From NCBI RefSeq assembly GCF_004345615.1, contig NZ_SLWK01000001.1, positions 744,001-808,000 on the forward strand: DNA of 64,000 nt, written 5' to 3'. Under the pieces are notes generated by a model. That model did no database searches, was not told the DNA's origin, and was given only the letters and a program-made list of their open reading frames with translations. Below are positions 27,940 to 37,653 of this stretch, piece after piece (the stretch's first letter is position 1; each line of letters begins with the position of its first letter). The translations under genes and the position numbers were made by a program. Source of the DNA: Natronoflexus pectinivorans. Lineage in GTDB: Bacteria; Bacteroidota; Bacteroidia; Bacteroidales; Marinilabiliaceae.

Positions 27940-29074
27940 ATTTTTATTTATTTTTTTGTGCTGTCAGATAGTATCCACAACATTGTCTGGTCAAAATATT
28001 AATAATTTACGGACTGAGAGAGAAGCTTTGTTGCAGGAAATTGATCGTACCAATAGATTACTTCAATCTAAACAAACTACCCGTGAAACTAATCTTCAAC
28101 AATTAAACCTGTTAACACGAGAAATTACAATTCGTGAATCTTTTTTAGCGGATATCCGAAATGAAATTTCAATTATTGATGCAAGTTTGGAGGAGAATCA
28201 AAGACAAATTAATCAGTTAGAAAATGAAATAGAAAGTATTAAAACAGAATATGCACGTTTAATACAGGATACTTATAAGAGACGAAATGCATTAGATGAA
28301 CTTATATTTTTTCTAAGTGCTAATGGATTTTCTGAGGCATATCAAAGATATCGTTTGTTACAAGAATATACAAGGTATCGTCAACAGCAAGCTGAAAAAT
28401 TAAAAACTTCTCAAAATCTTCTTTTTGCTTTGCAAGAGGATATTCAAATTCAACGATTACAAAAGGAAGAAGCCCTTAAAGAGATTGAAAATGAGTACAC
28501 TCAATTATCAAGTAACCGACAACAGAAGAATGTATTAATCCGGAATTTGCAACGGGAAGAAAGATGGTTGCGTGAGCAGTTAAATAAGCAGCAACAGCAA
28601 GCTGAGGAGCTAGAAAATAGAATACTTGAATATATTCGAACTTCTCGTGCTGGAACAACGGGTGAAAATTTTGGAGATTTTAAAGGAAAACTAATCTGGC
28701 CTGTCAGTAGAGGCAGAATTGTTAATGGTTTTGGTGAACATCCGCATCCGGTTTTATCAAATGTAACCATTAAAAATAACGGTATAGATATTCAAACCAG
28801 CGGAAATGATGATGTTTTTGCTGTTCATAACGGCGAAATTAGTCGTGTAGTTGCCATTCCAGGTTATAACACTGCTGTTATAATTAGACATGGTAAATTT
28901 TTAACTGTTTACGCTAATTTAAGAACAGTTAAAGTAGCACAGGGCCAAATTGTTACCTCAGGTGCTAATCTGGGAACAGTGTATCGTGAAGATAACGATT
29001 CAGGTGGTATTTTACATTTCGAAATATGGGAGGAAAACCAAAAATTGGATCCTGTTAATTGGTTAGTTCCTTAA
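27920..29074 (+). CDS. EnvC-like murein hydrolase activator (degenerate M23/LytM)
   Basis: 384 residues from ATG 27920. A signal peptide (to about 23) is followed by a long coiled coil (about 25-245) and a C-terminal LytM/M23 domain (about 265-380). The metal site is incomplete: the usual His before GID is Asn (KNNGIDI) and the Y-x-H motif is YAN, while the final LHFE His remains. This matches EnvC, which activates amidases without cutting peptidoglycan itself. It likely acts at the division site in the periplasm. Its start lies within the end of the DUF4292 gene, showing translational coupling. Confidence 0.85.
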   Translation: MKESIFRFLFIFLCCQIVSTTLSGQNINNLRTEREALLQEIDRTNRLLQSKQTTRETNLQQLNLLTREITIRESFLADIRNEISIIDASLEENQRQINQLENEIESIKTEYARLIQDTYKRRNALDELIFFLSANGFSEAYQRYRLLQEYTRYRQQQAEKLKTSQNLLFALQEDIQIQRLQKEEALKEIENEYTQLSSNRQQKNVLIRNLQREERWLREQLNKQQQQAEELENRILEYIRTSRAGTTGENFGDFKGKLIWPVSRGRIVNGFGEHPHPVLSNVTIKNNGIDIQTSGNDDVFAVHNGEISRVVAIPGYNTAVIIRHGKFLTVYANLRTVKVAQGQIVTSGANLGTVYREDNDSGGILHFEIWEENQKLDPVNWLVP

Positions 29075-29193
29075 AAAATGATTAATTTAGGAAACTCTTT
29101 TGTTTTTTTTTAGTATAAAGCTATGTATCATTGTTACAAATATCAGGTAATGCAGGATACTATTAATTTTTAAAGCTTTTACAAGTGAATAGA

Positions 29194-29580
29194 ATGACAC
29201 TAAAATCTGAAATACAAAACATCAGTTTAGTTGAGAAGCTAATTGATGATATCTCTGCTGAATATGATATTCATTCAGATGTATATGGGAAATTATTACT
29301 AGCTGTGGTTGAGGGTGTTAATAATGCCATAGTTCATGGAAATAAATTGGTTAAAGATAAGGAAGTCTTTATTGAATATGATATTTCTGATAAGGAAATA
29401 GAATTCTGCATTACGGATAGCGGAGAAGGTTTTGATTTTACTAATCTACCAGATCCTACAACACCAGAAAACATTGAAAGAACACACGGCAGAGGAATTT
29501 TTTTAATGAACCATCTGGCAGATCGAATTGAATTTGAGCATCCCGGAAATAAAGTTAAACTTTACTTTAATTTATCCTGA
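29194..29580 (+). CDS. RsbW-type anti-sigma regulatory ATPase
   Basis: 128 residues from ATG 29194 (GTG 29185 adds three). A compact GHKL ATPase: N-box VVEGVNNAIVHGN (about 48-60), G1 box ITDSGEGFDF and G2 box THGRGIFLMNHLAD. This is the RsbW/SpoIIAB kind that phosphorylates an antagonist and binds a sigma factor or other partner. No partner genes lie beside it, but it could join the same class of switch as the SiaB-like kinase in region 1. ybeY starts 2 bp after its stop. Confidence 0.85.
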   Translation: MTLKSEIQNISLVEKLIDDISAEYDIHSDVYGKLLLAVVEGVNNAIVHGNKLVKDKEVFIEYDISDKEIEFCITDSGEGFDFTNLPDPTTPENIERTHGRGIFLMNHLADRIEFEHPGNKVKLYFNLS

Positions 29581-29582
29581 TT

Positions 29583-30014
29583 TTGGACATACATTTTTTT
29601 AATGAAGATGTAGATCTACCTGAACTTAATTATAACCAAATCACAATTTGGTTAAAGGAGGTTATTGAAAGTTACCTCAAATCTTGCGGCTCCATTTCTG
29701 TAATCTTCTGTAACGATGATTATATTCTAAATATCAACAAACAATTTTTAGATCACGATTACTATACAGATATTATAACTTTTAATTATTCTTCTCCTAA
29801 AGTTATTTCTGGTGATTTGTTTATTAGTCTCGATACAGTAAGAAGTAATTCTGATATTTATCATACTGAATATTTTCATGAATTGTGTCGGGTGATTGTT
29901 CATGGTGTTTTGCATCTTCTCGGCCAAGATGATAAAACTGATGAGCAATCACGTGAAATGCGCAAAAATGAAGACTTATGGTTAGAAAAACTAAACGCTA
30001 ACAAGTTCAATTAA
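29583..30014 (+). CDS. ybeY: Endoribonuclease YbeY
   Basis: 143 residues starting at TTG 29583, with no ATG nearby that keeps the N-terminal strand. The zinc motif appears as HGVLHLLGQDD: the first two His ligands are present, and the third position (His in most bacteria) is Asp, which I believe is common in Bacteroidota. YbeY matures 16S rRNA and acts in ribosome quality control. It begins 2 bp after the anti-sigma gene, so it is probably co-translated. Confidence 0.88.
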   Translation: MDIHFFNEDVDLPELNYNQITIWLKEVIESYLKSCGSISVIFCNDDYILNINKQFLDHDYYTDIITFNYSSPKVISGDLFISLDTVRSNSDIYHTEYFHELCRVIVHGVLHLLGQDDKTDEQSREMRKNEDLWLEKLNANKFN

Positions 30015-30194
30015 ATGTTTGGAATACAATCTTATATACTTCTTCTGCCTCTTTTTATTTACTTTTCTTTCTTCTATTCTTTATATCCTGTAAGTTCATT
30101 TTCTTTCACGCAATTCTGATCGTCTTTATTATGTTTATTATCTGCCGGGTTTTAATTTTTTGAGTTTGATCAATTTTTTGATTTATTTGTTTAT

Positions 30195-30202
30195 TAAATT
30201 TG
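30195..30202 (+). promoter_or_regulatory. Possible -7 box for mnmG
   Basis: TAAATTTG matches TAnnTTTG 20 bp before ATG 30222. TTTG at 30177-30180 is too close and at 30165-30168 too far for a standard -33 element, so support is weak. The rest of the gap 30015-30221 is T-rich and shows nothing else. Confidence 0.3.
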
Positions 30203-30221
30203 GTGGTTTAAAACTTGTAAG

Positions 30222-32099
30222 ATGTTATTTGAATTTGATGTTATTGTTGTAGGAGGTGGGCATGCTGGTTGTGAAGCAGCAGCTGCAGCAGGAAATTTAG
30301 GTAAACGTACTTTATTAATTACGATGGACCTAAATAAAATTGCTCAAATGAGTTGTAACCCGGCTGTTGGAGGAGTTGCTAAAGGTCAAATAGTCAGAGA
30401 GATAGATGCTATTGGTGGACAAATGGGAATTGTTACTGACTACTCGTCAATTCAGTTTCGTATGCTTAATCGAAGCAAGGGTCCTGCAATGTGGTCACCA
30501 CGTTCCCAATGTGACCGCATGGTTTTTTCATTAAAATGGCGTGATATTTTAGAGAATATTTCGAATATATCTTTTTGGCAAGATACTGTTGTTGATATAT
30601 CCATTTCTAATGGTAAAATTCAATCTGTCACTACTCAAATGGGTGTTGAATTTAGCGCCCCAAAGATTATAATAACTACTGGTACATTCCTTAATGGGTT
30701 AATGCATATTGGAGAAACACAGCTTAAAGGTGGGCGTATTTCTGAACCTGCTTCATATGGAATCACGGAAAAACTTTTTAATGCAGGATTTACTACCAGC
30801 AGGATGAAGACAGGAACTCCAGTCAGAATTGATTCTCGCTCTATAGATTTTAGCAAATTAGAAGAACAAGCTGGGGAAAATTCTTTTTACAAATTTAGTT
30901 ATCTCCCAATAACGAATAGACGATTAAACCAACGAAGCTGTTATATCACCTATACAAATTCTAAGGTTCATTCTATTATCGAACGGAGTTTGAATAAAAG
31001 TCCCATGTACAATGGAACCATTCAAAGTTTAGGTCCACGCTATTGTCCAAGCATTGAGACTAAGATTGTAAATTTTGCTGATAAAGATCGTCATCAATTA
31101 TATTTAGAACCAGAAGGAGAAACAACCATTGAATATTATCTTAATGGTTTTAGCAGTTCGCTTCCTATGGAAACGCAGTTTGAAGCTTTAAAACATGTTC
31201 CCGGTTTAGAAAATGCAGTTTATTTTCGACCTGGTTATGCCATCGAGTATGATTTTTTTGATCCTACGCAGTTAAAAGCCACATTGGAAACGAAGTTAAT
31301 TAAAGGGCTATATTTTGCAGGACAAATTAATGGAACAACAGGTTATGAAGAGGCTGCCGCTCAAGGATTAATTGCAGGTATAAATGCATCATTGGCTTTA
31401 GATGGGGGTTCTGATTTCGTGTTAAAGAGGGATGAAGCTTATATAGGTGTTTTGATTGATGACTTAATTACTAAGGGCGTTGATGAACCATACAGAATGT
31501 TTACCAGTCGAGCTGAATATCGCATACTCCTTCGTCAGGATGATGCCGATGTTAGATTAACTCCAAAAGGAAAAGAAATAGGACTAGTTGACGATTACCG
31601 TTATGAAATATTTAATGAAAAAATTAAATTTAGAGATGAAGTAATCGAATTCATTAATAGCTGTAGTGTTAAGACTTCTGATATCAATAATTATCTTGAA
31701 ACAATTCAATCTTCTCCTTTAAAGCAAGGCGTAAAACTGAATACAATCGTTTTACGACCTCAAGTCAAGTTGTCTGATTTGATTGAATCTTTTGAGCCAT
31801 TAAGAAAATTCTGTGAGGGTTTACCTATAGATAGGCGAGAGGAGATTATTGAAGCTGCCGAAGTTTTACTTAAGTACGAAGGGTATATTGCTCGTGAACG
31901 AATCATTGCAGACAAGCTCACAAGACTGGAACACTTAAAGATTAAAGGTAAATTTAAGTACGAAGATATTAAAACCATCAGTACCGAGGGACGCCAAAAG
32001 CTTACACGAATAGATCCTGAAACCATCGGACAAGCTTCGAGAATCAGTGGTGTTTCCCCCAGCGATATAAATGTTCTTTTGGTTTTATTAGGAAGGTAA
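30222..32099 (+). CDS. mnmG: tRNA uridine-5-carboxymethylaminomethyl modification enzyme MnmG (GidA)
   Basis: 625 residues, normal for MnmG. The FAD-binding [12 protein letters not shown] motif (about 8-19) and NPAVGG near residue 47 are followed by the family signatures [12 protein letters not shown] and [16 protein letters not shown]. The C-terminal helical domain binds tRNA and MnmE. With MnmE it installs the cmnm5 group on the wobble uridine of several tRNAs. Its TAA stop directly abuts a perfect parS site. In many bacteria gidA lies near the origin, in line with this window. Confidence 0.96.
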   Translation: MLFEFDVIVVGGGHAGCEAAAAAGNLGKRTLLITMDLNKIAQMSCNPAVGGVAKGQIVREIDAIGGQMGIVTDYSSIQFRMLNRSKGPAMWSPRSQCDRMVFSLKWRDILENISNISFWQDTVVDISISNGKIQSVTTQMGVEFSAPKIIITTGTFLNGLMHIGETQLKGGRISEPASYGITEKLFNAGFTTSRMKTGTPVRIDSRSIDFSKLEEQAGENSFYKFSYLPITNRRLNQRSCYITYTNSKVHSIIERSLNKSPMYNGTIQSLGPRYCPSIETKIVNFADKDRHQLYLEPEGETTIEYYLNGFSSSLPMETQFEALKHVPGLENAVYFRPGYAIEYDFFDPTQLKATLETKLIKGLYFAGQINGTTGYEEAAAQGLIAGINASLALDGGSDFVLKRDEAYIGVLIDDLITKGVDEPYRMFTSRAEYRILLRQDDADVRLTPKGKEIGLVDDYRYEIFNEKIKFRDEVIEFINSCSVKTSDINNYLETIQSSPLKQGVKLNTIVLRPQVKLSDLIESFEPLRKFCEGLPIDRREEIIEAAEVLLKYEGYIARERIIADKLTRLEHLKIKGKFKYEDIKTISTEGRQKLTRIDPETIGQASRISGVSPSDINVLLVLLGR

Positions 32100-32115
32100 T
32101 GTTTCACGTGAAACA
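32100..32115. other. parS partition site
   Basis: TGTTTCACGTGAAACA, identical to the site at 17268-17283. It begins one base after the mnmG stop and lies before the likely ade start (32165). With the first site it marks the chromosome-partition region around the proposed origin. Confidence 0.9.
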
Positions 32116-32164
32116 ATTACCTGTTTTTTTATTATTTATTATATCATTCTATAATTTCTGCAAT

Positions 32165-33817
32165 ATGAGGAACAATAGCATAAGGGGAAACATTGTAGAT
32201 GTTTTTAGCAAAGAAATATATCCTGGTGAAATAACTATCGATAAAAACAAAATTATCTCAATTGTCAAAGTTGACGAGGAATTTAATAATTTCATACTTC
32301 CAGGCTTTATTGATGCACATGTTCATGTTGAAAGTTCCATGTTAACACCTTCACGGTTTGCTGAAATTGTTGTTCCACGTGGAACCATTGGCGTGGTTTC
32401 CGATCCTCATGAAATTGCAAATGTGCTCGGCGTGGAAGGAGTGGACTATATGATTAATGACGGAAAAAGAGTTCCGCTCAAGTTCTTTTTTGGAGCACCA
32501 AGTTGCGTTCCAGCTACCTCTTTTGAAAGTTCCGGGGCTGTGATTGACAGTAGTGCGGTACAGAGTTTACTTAGGAGAGATGATGTATGGTTTTTGTCAG
32601 AAATGATGAATTTTCCAGGAGTTATTTACGATGATGGGGAGGTTCACAAGAAGTTGAGTTCTGCAAAACAATATAATAAACCAATCGATGGACATGCTCC
32701 GGGGTTAACCGGAGACAATCTTGACAAATATGTTTCGGCTGGAATTTCTACCGATCATGAATGTAGTACCCTTCAAGAAGCAGAGGAGAAAATTTCTAAG
32801 GGAATGATGATTCAGATAAGGGAGGGGAGTGCCGCACGCAATTTTGAGGCTCTAAAATCACTGTTCGAAAATCATCCTGACAGACTCATGCTATGCACTG
32901 ACGACAGTCATCCCGATGATTTAATATCTCAAGGTCACGTGGATCGTTTGTTGAGATTAGGATTGAAAGAAGGTGTTGATCTGTTTGACTTGTTGCGTGC
33001 AGTAACCATTAATCCTGCTCAACACTATAGTTTACCAATAGGTTTATTGCGCGTAAATGATCCTGCCGATTTTATTGTTGTCGAAGATCTCGATAATTTC
33101 AATGTGGTGGAAACATATATTGAGGGGGAGAGGGTATATCATAAAAGTGATGGAATTACTTTTGATGTTTCTGCGGCAGTTCCAATTAATAAATTCAGAA
33201 CTGAACTTGTTACACCTGAACAGTTAGTGGTGAAATTACCTGATGAATTTGATTATGTCAGAGTGATTGAAGTTCACGATGGTGAACTTCTAACTTCTCA
33301 ATTTGAATGGAGACCTGAGAATGTTTCAGGAGGAGTGTTATCATCCGACTTGAATCAGGATATTATTAAACTCGTTGTTGTTAATCGTTATAAAGATACT
33401 CCACCTTCAGTGGGGTTTGTGAAAAACCTGGGATTAAAGATGGGAGCAATTGGAAGTACCGTTGCCCACGACAGTCATAATATTATTGTAGCAGGTTGTG
33501 ATGACGAGAGTATCCTCAGGGCAATTAATGTTTTGATTGAAGGGAAAGGTGGTATTGTTACCGTAACAGGAGAAGTTTTTAATTATCTGCCGTTGCCTGT
33601 TGCCGGTTTAATGAGTTGTGAATCCGGTGTTGAAGTAGCAGAAAAATATAAAGTATGCAATCAAAATGCAGCAAAAATGGGTAGCAGTTTGAAATCACCA
33701 TTTATGACGCTATCTTTTTTATCCCTTCTTGTTATCCCGTCATTAAAACTAGGTGATAAAGGATTGTTCAATGTTACAGATTTTGAATTTACAGCACTGT
33801 TTGTTTCTGATAAATGA
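32165..33817 (+). CDS. ade: Adenine deaminase
   Basis: 550 residues from ATG 32165 (MRNNSIRGNIVDVF). The frame stays open back to an ATG at 32099, but that extension is encoded by the parS site and gives an odd MFHVKQ leader, so it was rejected. Family motifs are GFIDAHVHVESSML (metal ligands, about 60), VSDPHEIANVLG, DGHAPGLTG, STDHECS and LCTDDSHPDDL. It converts adenine to hypoxanthine in purine salvage. The C-terminal domain contains GSTVAHDSHNI. No partner genes are obvious. Confidence 0.94.
   Translation: MRNNSIRGNIVDVFSKEIYPGEITIDKNKIISIVKVDEEFNNFILPGFIDAHVHVESSMLTPSRFAEIVVPRGTIGVVSDPHEIANVLGVEGVDYMINDGKRVPLKFFFGAPSCVPATSFESSGAVIDSSAVQSLLRRDDVWFLSEMMNFPGVIYDDGEVHKKLSSAKQYNKPIDGHAPGLTGDNLDKYVSAGISTDHECSTLQEAEEKISKGMMIQIREGSAARNFEALKSLFENHPDRLMLCTDDSHPDDLISQGHVDRLLRLGLKEGVDLFDLLRAVTINPAQHYSLPIGLLRVNDPADFIVVEDLDNFNVVETYIEGERVYHKSDGITFDVSAAVPINKFRTELVTPEQLVVKLPDEFDYVRVIEVHDGELLTSQFEWRPENVSGGVLSSDLNQDIIKLVVVNRYKDTPPSVGFVKNLGLKMGAIGSTVAHDSHNIIVAGCDDESILRAINVLIEGKGGIVTVTGEVFNYLPLPVAGLMSCESGVEVAEKYKVCNQNAAKMGSSLKSPFMTLSFLSLLVIPSLKLGDKGLFNVTDFEFTALFVSDK
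32371..32386. other. parS-like site inside ade
   Basis: TGTTCCACGTGGAACC differs from the two perfect sites at three positions and from a perfect palindrome at one, and it resembles the Pseudomonas-type parS form. It encodes VVPRGT, a conserved part of adenine deaminase, so protein coding alone may explain it. Confidence 0.4.
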
Positions 33818-33841
33818 TCTTAAAATAACTGTTTGTTTTCT

Positions 33842-35665
33842 ATGAAGATAAATTACCTGAATGAACATATTGATGAACTTCGCGAACTGGTTTCTGTTTT
33901 GCCGAATAATCCTGGAGTTTATCAGTTTTTTAATGCATCAGGTAAAATTATTTATGTTGGAAAGGCAAAGAATCTCAAACGAAGAGTTGCATCCTATTTT
34001 AATCGTGAACCTGATAATGGAAAAACCAGAGTTTTGGTCAAACGGATTCGAGATATCCGGCACATAGTAGTAGACAGTGAAGAGGACGCCCTGTTGTTAG
34101 AAAACAATCTCATCAAGAAATATCAACCACGTTACAATGTTCTTCTAAAGGATGATAAATCCTTTCCGTGGATTGTGATCCGCAACGAACCTTTTCCACG
34201 CGTATATCAAACCCGCCAATTAATTAAGGATGGGAGTCAGTATTTTGGCCCCTACACCAATGTAATGTTGGTTCGGTCACTTATTGACCTTTTTCGGCAC
34301 TTATATCCAATCAGAACATGTCGCTTAAACCTTATTCAGGATAATATCTCCCAGGGAAAATTTAAACGTTGTCTGGAATATCATATAGGAAACTGCAAGG
34401 CTCCTTGCGAAGGATTACAAACAGAATCGGAATACTTGGAGTATATTGATGATATCCGGAACATACTCAAAGGAAACATCGGATCTGTGATCCGATATTT
34501 GAAAGAGCGCATGCTGAAGCTCGCCGACGAGTATAAATTTGAAGAAGCTGAAAACATCAAACAGCGGTTAAATTTGTTGTCAGGTTTTCAAAGTAAATCT
34601 ACCATCGTAAATCCAAAAATTGATAACGTAGATGTTTTCTCAATAATTAGTGATGATAAATCGGCCTACGTAAACTTCCTAAAAGTTTTAAATGGAGCAA
34701 TTATTCAGGCTCATACCATTGAATTAAAAAAGAAACTTAATGAAACCGACTCTGAACTTCTTTCCCTTTCCATTATAGAAATACGGGAGAGATTGCAGAG
34801 TAATTCCAGGGAAATCATTGTACCTTTTATTCCTGAAGTGCCTTTGCAAAATGTGGAATTTGTTATTCCAAAAATTGGTGATAAAAAAAAGCTATTGGAA
34901 TTGTCTGAAAGAAATGTCAAATACTTTCGGTTGGAGAAACTTAAGCAAGATGCCAACCGACAAAAAATTCCGCGACATGTCCGTTTACTCGAAAATGTAA
35001 AGACGGATCTCAGACTTAAGCAACTTCCTGTACACATCGAATGTTTTGATAACTCAAACTTTCAGGGTTCATTTCCGGTTGCTGCATGTGTGGTGTTTAA
35101 AAACGGATCGCCTTCAAAACGGGATTATCGTCACTTCAACATTAAAACAGTTGAAGGACCTGATGATTTTGCCTCTATGGAAGAGGTTGTTGAACGTCGG
35201 TACCGGCGTTTACTGGATGAAGATTCACCGCTTCCACAATTGATAGTTATTGATGGTGGTAAAGGGCAATTGGGTTCAGCTGTAAAGGCATTAAATCGTT
35301 TAAATCTGTCTGATCGTATTGCCATCATTGGCATTGCAAAAAAGCTGGAAGAGATATTTCGGCCCGGTGATCCCATTCCTCTTTATCTGGATAAAAACTC
35401 CCAAACATTAAAACTGATTCAAAATTTACGTAACGAAGCACACAGATTCGGGATAACATTTCACCGACAAAAACGAAGTAAGGCGGCATATGAATCAATG
35501 CTTGAACAAATAGACGGAATAGGACCCAAAAGTATAGAAGATCTGATAAGAGAGTTTAAATCAATTAGTGGAATTAAATCTGCCTCTGTCGATGATTTAA
35601 AAAAAGTTGTGGGATCTAAAAGAGCAAATTCTCTGATTGAATTTTTCAAGAAGGCAGGAGAATAG
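33842..35665 (+). CDS. uvrC: Excinuclease ABC subunit UvrC
   Basis: 607 residues from ATG 33842 (a TTG at 33833 is in frame). The N-terminal GIY-YIG nuclease has GVYQFFNASGKIIYVGKAK (about 22-40). A UVR helix pair binds UvrB (about 200-240, KLADEYKFEEAENIKQRL). The RNase H-like C-terminal nuclease (about 380-540) includes ECFDNSNFQG and VIDGGKGQL. Helix-hairpin-helix units close the protein (IDGIGPKSIEDLI). It makes both cuts in nucleotide excision repair. It converges with lplA 9 bp downstream. Confidence 0.96.
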   Translation: MKINYLNEHIDELRELVSVLPNNPGVYQFFNASGKIIYVGKAKNLKRRVASYFNREPDNGKTRVLVKRIRDIRHIVVDSEEDALLLENNLIKKYQPRYNVLLKDDKSFPWIVIRNEPFPRVYQTRQLIKDGSQYFGPYTNVMLVRSLIDLFRHLYPIRTCRLNLIQDNISQGKFKRCLEYHIGNCKAPCEGLQTESEYLEYIDDIRNILKGNIGSVIRYLKERMLKLADEYKFEEAENIKQRLNLLSGFQSKSTIVNPKIDNVDVFSIISDDKSAYVNFLKVLNGAIIQAHTIELKKKLNETDSELLSLSIIEIRERLQSNSREIIVPFIPEVPLQNVEFVIPKIGDKKKLLELSERNVKYFRLEKLKQDANRQKIPRHVRLLENVKTDLRLKQLPVHIECFDNSNFQGSFPVAACVVFKNGSPSKRDYRHFNIKTVEGPDDFASMEEVVERRYRRLLDEDSPLPQLIVIDGGKGQLGSAVKALNRLNLSDRIAIIGIAKKLEEIFRPGDPIPLYLDKNSQTLKLIQNLRNEAHRFGITFHRQKRSKAAYESMLEQIDGIGPKSIEDLIREFKSISGIKSASVDDLKKVVGSKRANSLIEFFKKAGE

Positions 35666-35674
35666 TTAAATAAT

Positions 35675-36658
35675 TTAAAAGAACAGATCCGTAATTTCCG
35701 ATACCTCAAATTCTGTATTATATAAATGGGGTGTAAGAGCATGATTAATGGCTTCCTTTTGATGATATACTTCAATTAAATTTTTAGTAATCATCTTACA
35801 GAGTTTTTCATTTTCTTTTGTGCTTCGAATTTGTAAATCTCTGATTTTGCCTTTTTCAACTTTCATTTTTACTGAAAACACAGCTTTTTTCAATCTAACT
35901 CTTTTCGAAAATTCATATGCTGGACCATAACTGTAGTTCCATTCTGTGGTTCCATACTTTTCATTTTTTAATTTGTTGATTTCATCTATTTCATCAGACG
36001 ATAAATCGTATAGTACAATATTTGAGTTATTAAACCTTATCTGTGACTCAAGTTTATTTAAAAAGTCAGATGCTTTGATGGCTTCATTGTATATATCGGA
36101 AACATTCATTACTTCACTCCGTACGGATTTTACTGCTTTATCTCGGAACTTTCCGGGGTCACTTTTTAAGCTAAAGGTTAAATGTTCCAGATTGGAGTTA
36201 AATAGAAGAGTTCCATGATGCATCACTCGTCGTTTGAAAACATGACAGGCATTACCTGAAATTTTCTTGTAATCAATGAGCAAATCGTTTCTCACACCGT
36301 GGCGTACCGGAATACCCCAATCATTCAATACCGTAACAATGGGATCAGTTGCCTTTTTAAAATTCACTAAATCATTGGATTCCCCATTCTTTATAAAGCA
36401 AAAGTTTATGTTTCCCTCATCGTGATAAACAGTTCCACCGCCCGATAGTCTTCTAAATAGGGGAATCTTTTCACGTTCCAGATAGTTCAGATTTATTTCT
36501 GCAAGTGCATTCTGATGCTTTCCAATTATTACAGAAGGAATATTTATATAGAAGAAGTGAACGTTTTCGTTTTTTTTTCTCAACAGATATTCCTCAGTGG
36601 CAAGGTTAAATGCCGGATCTTTACTTTTACTGATGATGGACAGCGTATTGGTATTCAT
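35675..36658 (-). CDS. lplA: Lipoate--protein ligase
   Basis: 327 residues. The lipoyl-adenylate site is RRLSGGGTVYHDEGNINFCF (about 74-93), followed by KISGNACHVFKRRVMHHGTLLF with the catalytic-region Lys (about 132). A C-terminal accessory domain is present, as in the longer LplA proteins. It activates free lipoate with ATP and attaches it to E2 and GcvH proteins. It is a single gene on the - strand with a 210-bp gap upstream that shows no clear feature. Confidence 0.93.
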   Translation of the reverse strand: MNTNTLSIISKSKDPAFNLATEEYLLRKKNENVHFFYINIPSVIIGKHQNALAEINLNYLEREKIPLFRRLSGGGTVYHDEGNINFCFIKNGESNDLVNFKKATDPIVTVLNDWGIPVRHGVRNDLLIDYKKISGNACHVFKRRVMHHGTLLFNSNLEHLTFSLKSDPGKFRDKAVKSVRSEVMNVSDIYNEAIKASDFLNKLESQIRFNNSNIVLYDLSSDEIDEINKLKNEKYGTTEWNYSYGPAYEFSKRVRLKKAVFSVKMKVEKGKIRDLQIRSTKENEKLCKMITKNLIEVYHQKEAINHALTPHLYNTEFEVSEITDLFF

Positions 36659-36868
36659 TATATTAATGTGAAAGTCGGTTTAAATCTAGTGATACTCATC
36701 TCTTTTAACAATTATTCCAATTGTTCTGTTTAGGTTTGCCTTGCTATTTTTTCTAATTCAAATATATTCCATATTTTAGATGTTAGGTAGTTTTAATATA
36801 AAAACCATTCTGAAAAAACCGCTTTTTGATAAATGTTGTTTTTCTAAAATGGATAATTTAAACAGTTT

Positions 36869-37321
36869 ATGCGATTGGTCATTCAAAGGGTTAATAAGTC
36901 AGAAGTTTCTGATGATACCGGGTTAATATCCTCAATAAGACAGGGTTTGATGATTTTGTGCGGAATAGAACACCGGGACAGCAAAGAAGATGTTGAGTGG
37001 CTTGCAAAAAAAGTGGCAGGCTTACGCATTTTTGATGATGAAAACGGTGTTATGAATAATTCTGTATTGGAAATTGGTGGAGAAGCAATGGTTGTAAGTC
37101 AGTTTACGCTTCATGCTCGCTATAAAAAGGGTAATCGACCCTCATATATAGATGCTGCTCCTCCCGAACATGCCATTCCGCTGTATGAATATTTTGTAGA
37201 ATTATTGACTCAGCTCATTGGAAAACCGGTTGCCTGTGGTAAATTTGGAGCTCATATGAAAATTAATCTCATCAACGATGGACCAGTTACCATTTTGATG
37301 GATTCTCATAACAGGATTTAA
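36869..37321 (+). CDS. dtd: D-aminoacyl-tRNA deacylase
   Basis: 150 residues, the usual length. Motifs include MRLVIQRVNKSEV at the start, the conserved SQFTLHARYKKGNRPSY block (about 76-92), and the Gly/Pro region GKFGAHMKINLINDGPVT near the end. DTD removes D-amino acids mischarged onto tRNA. It starts a tight three-gene run, with the MazG-like gene 3 bp after it. Confidence 0.95.
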   Translation: MRLVIQRVNKSEVSDDTGLISSIRQGLMILCGIEHRDSKEDVEWLAKKVAGLRIFDDENGVMNNSVLEIGGEAMVVSQFTLHARYKKGNRPSYIDAAPPEHAIPLYEYFVELLTQLIGKPVACGKFGAHMKINLINDGPVTILMDSHNRI

Positions 37322-37324
37322 ATT

Positions 37325-37651
37325 ATGACTATAAAAGAGGCACAACAATTAGTTGATAATTGGATACATAAATATGGAGTTAGATATTTTTCTGAAATGA
37401 CTAATCTTGCCATTCTTATGGAGGAAACCGGAGAGCTTGCACGCATCATGAGCCGTAAATACGGAGATCAATCCTTTAAGGAGAAAGAAAGTCCCGATTC
37501 ACTTCCGGATGAGATGGCTGACGTTTTATGGGTTTTATTGTGCTTGGCAAATCAAACCGGAGTTGATCTCGAAAAGGCTTTGATTGATAACCTGGATAAA
37601 AAAACCAAAAGGGATGTTTCCAGACATAAAAACAACATTAAATTGAAATAG
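37325..37651 (+). CDS. MazG-like nucleotide pyrophosphohydrolase
   Basis: 108 residues of the MazG/NTP-PPase all-helical fold. The metal-binding EExxE is MEETGELARIM (about 37-47), and the second helix has DEMADVLWVLLCLA (about 72-85). Such proteins hydrolyse (d)NTPs to monophosphates. It lies 3 bp after dtd and 2 bp before deoC, so the three are co-transcribed and may share a housekeeping or nucleotide-cleaning role. Confidence 0.9.
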   Translation: MTIKEAQQLVDNWIHKYGVRYFSEMTNLAILMEETGELARIMSRKYGDQSFKEKESPDSLPDEMADVLWVLLCLANQTGVDLEKALIDNLDKKTKRDVSRHKNNIKLK

Positions 37652-37653
37652 AT

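Noticed and set aside
29946-29961. parS-like AATCACGTGAAATG inside ybeY
   Set aside because: Only the central ten bases match; the outer bases differ, and the codons explain it.
32099-32164. N-terminal extension of adenine deaminase from ATG 32099
   Set aside because: It is encoded by the parS site and a hydrophobic stretch with no family match; the family N-terminus fits ATG 32165.
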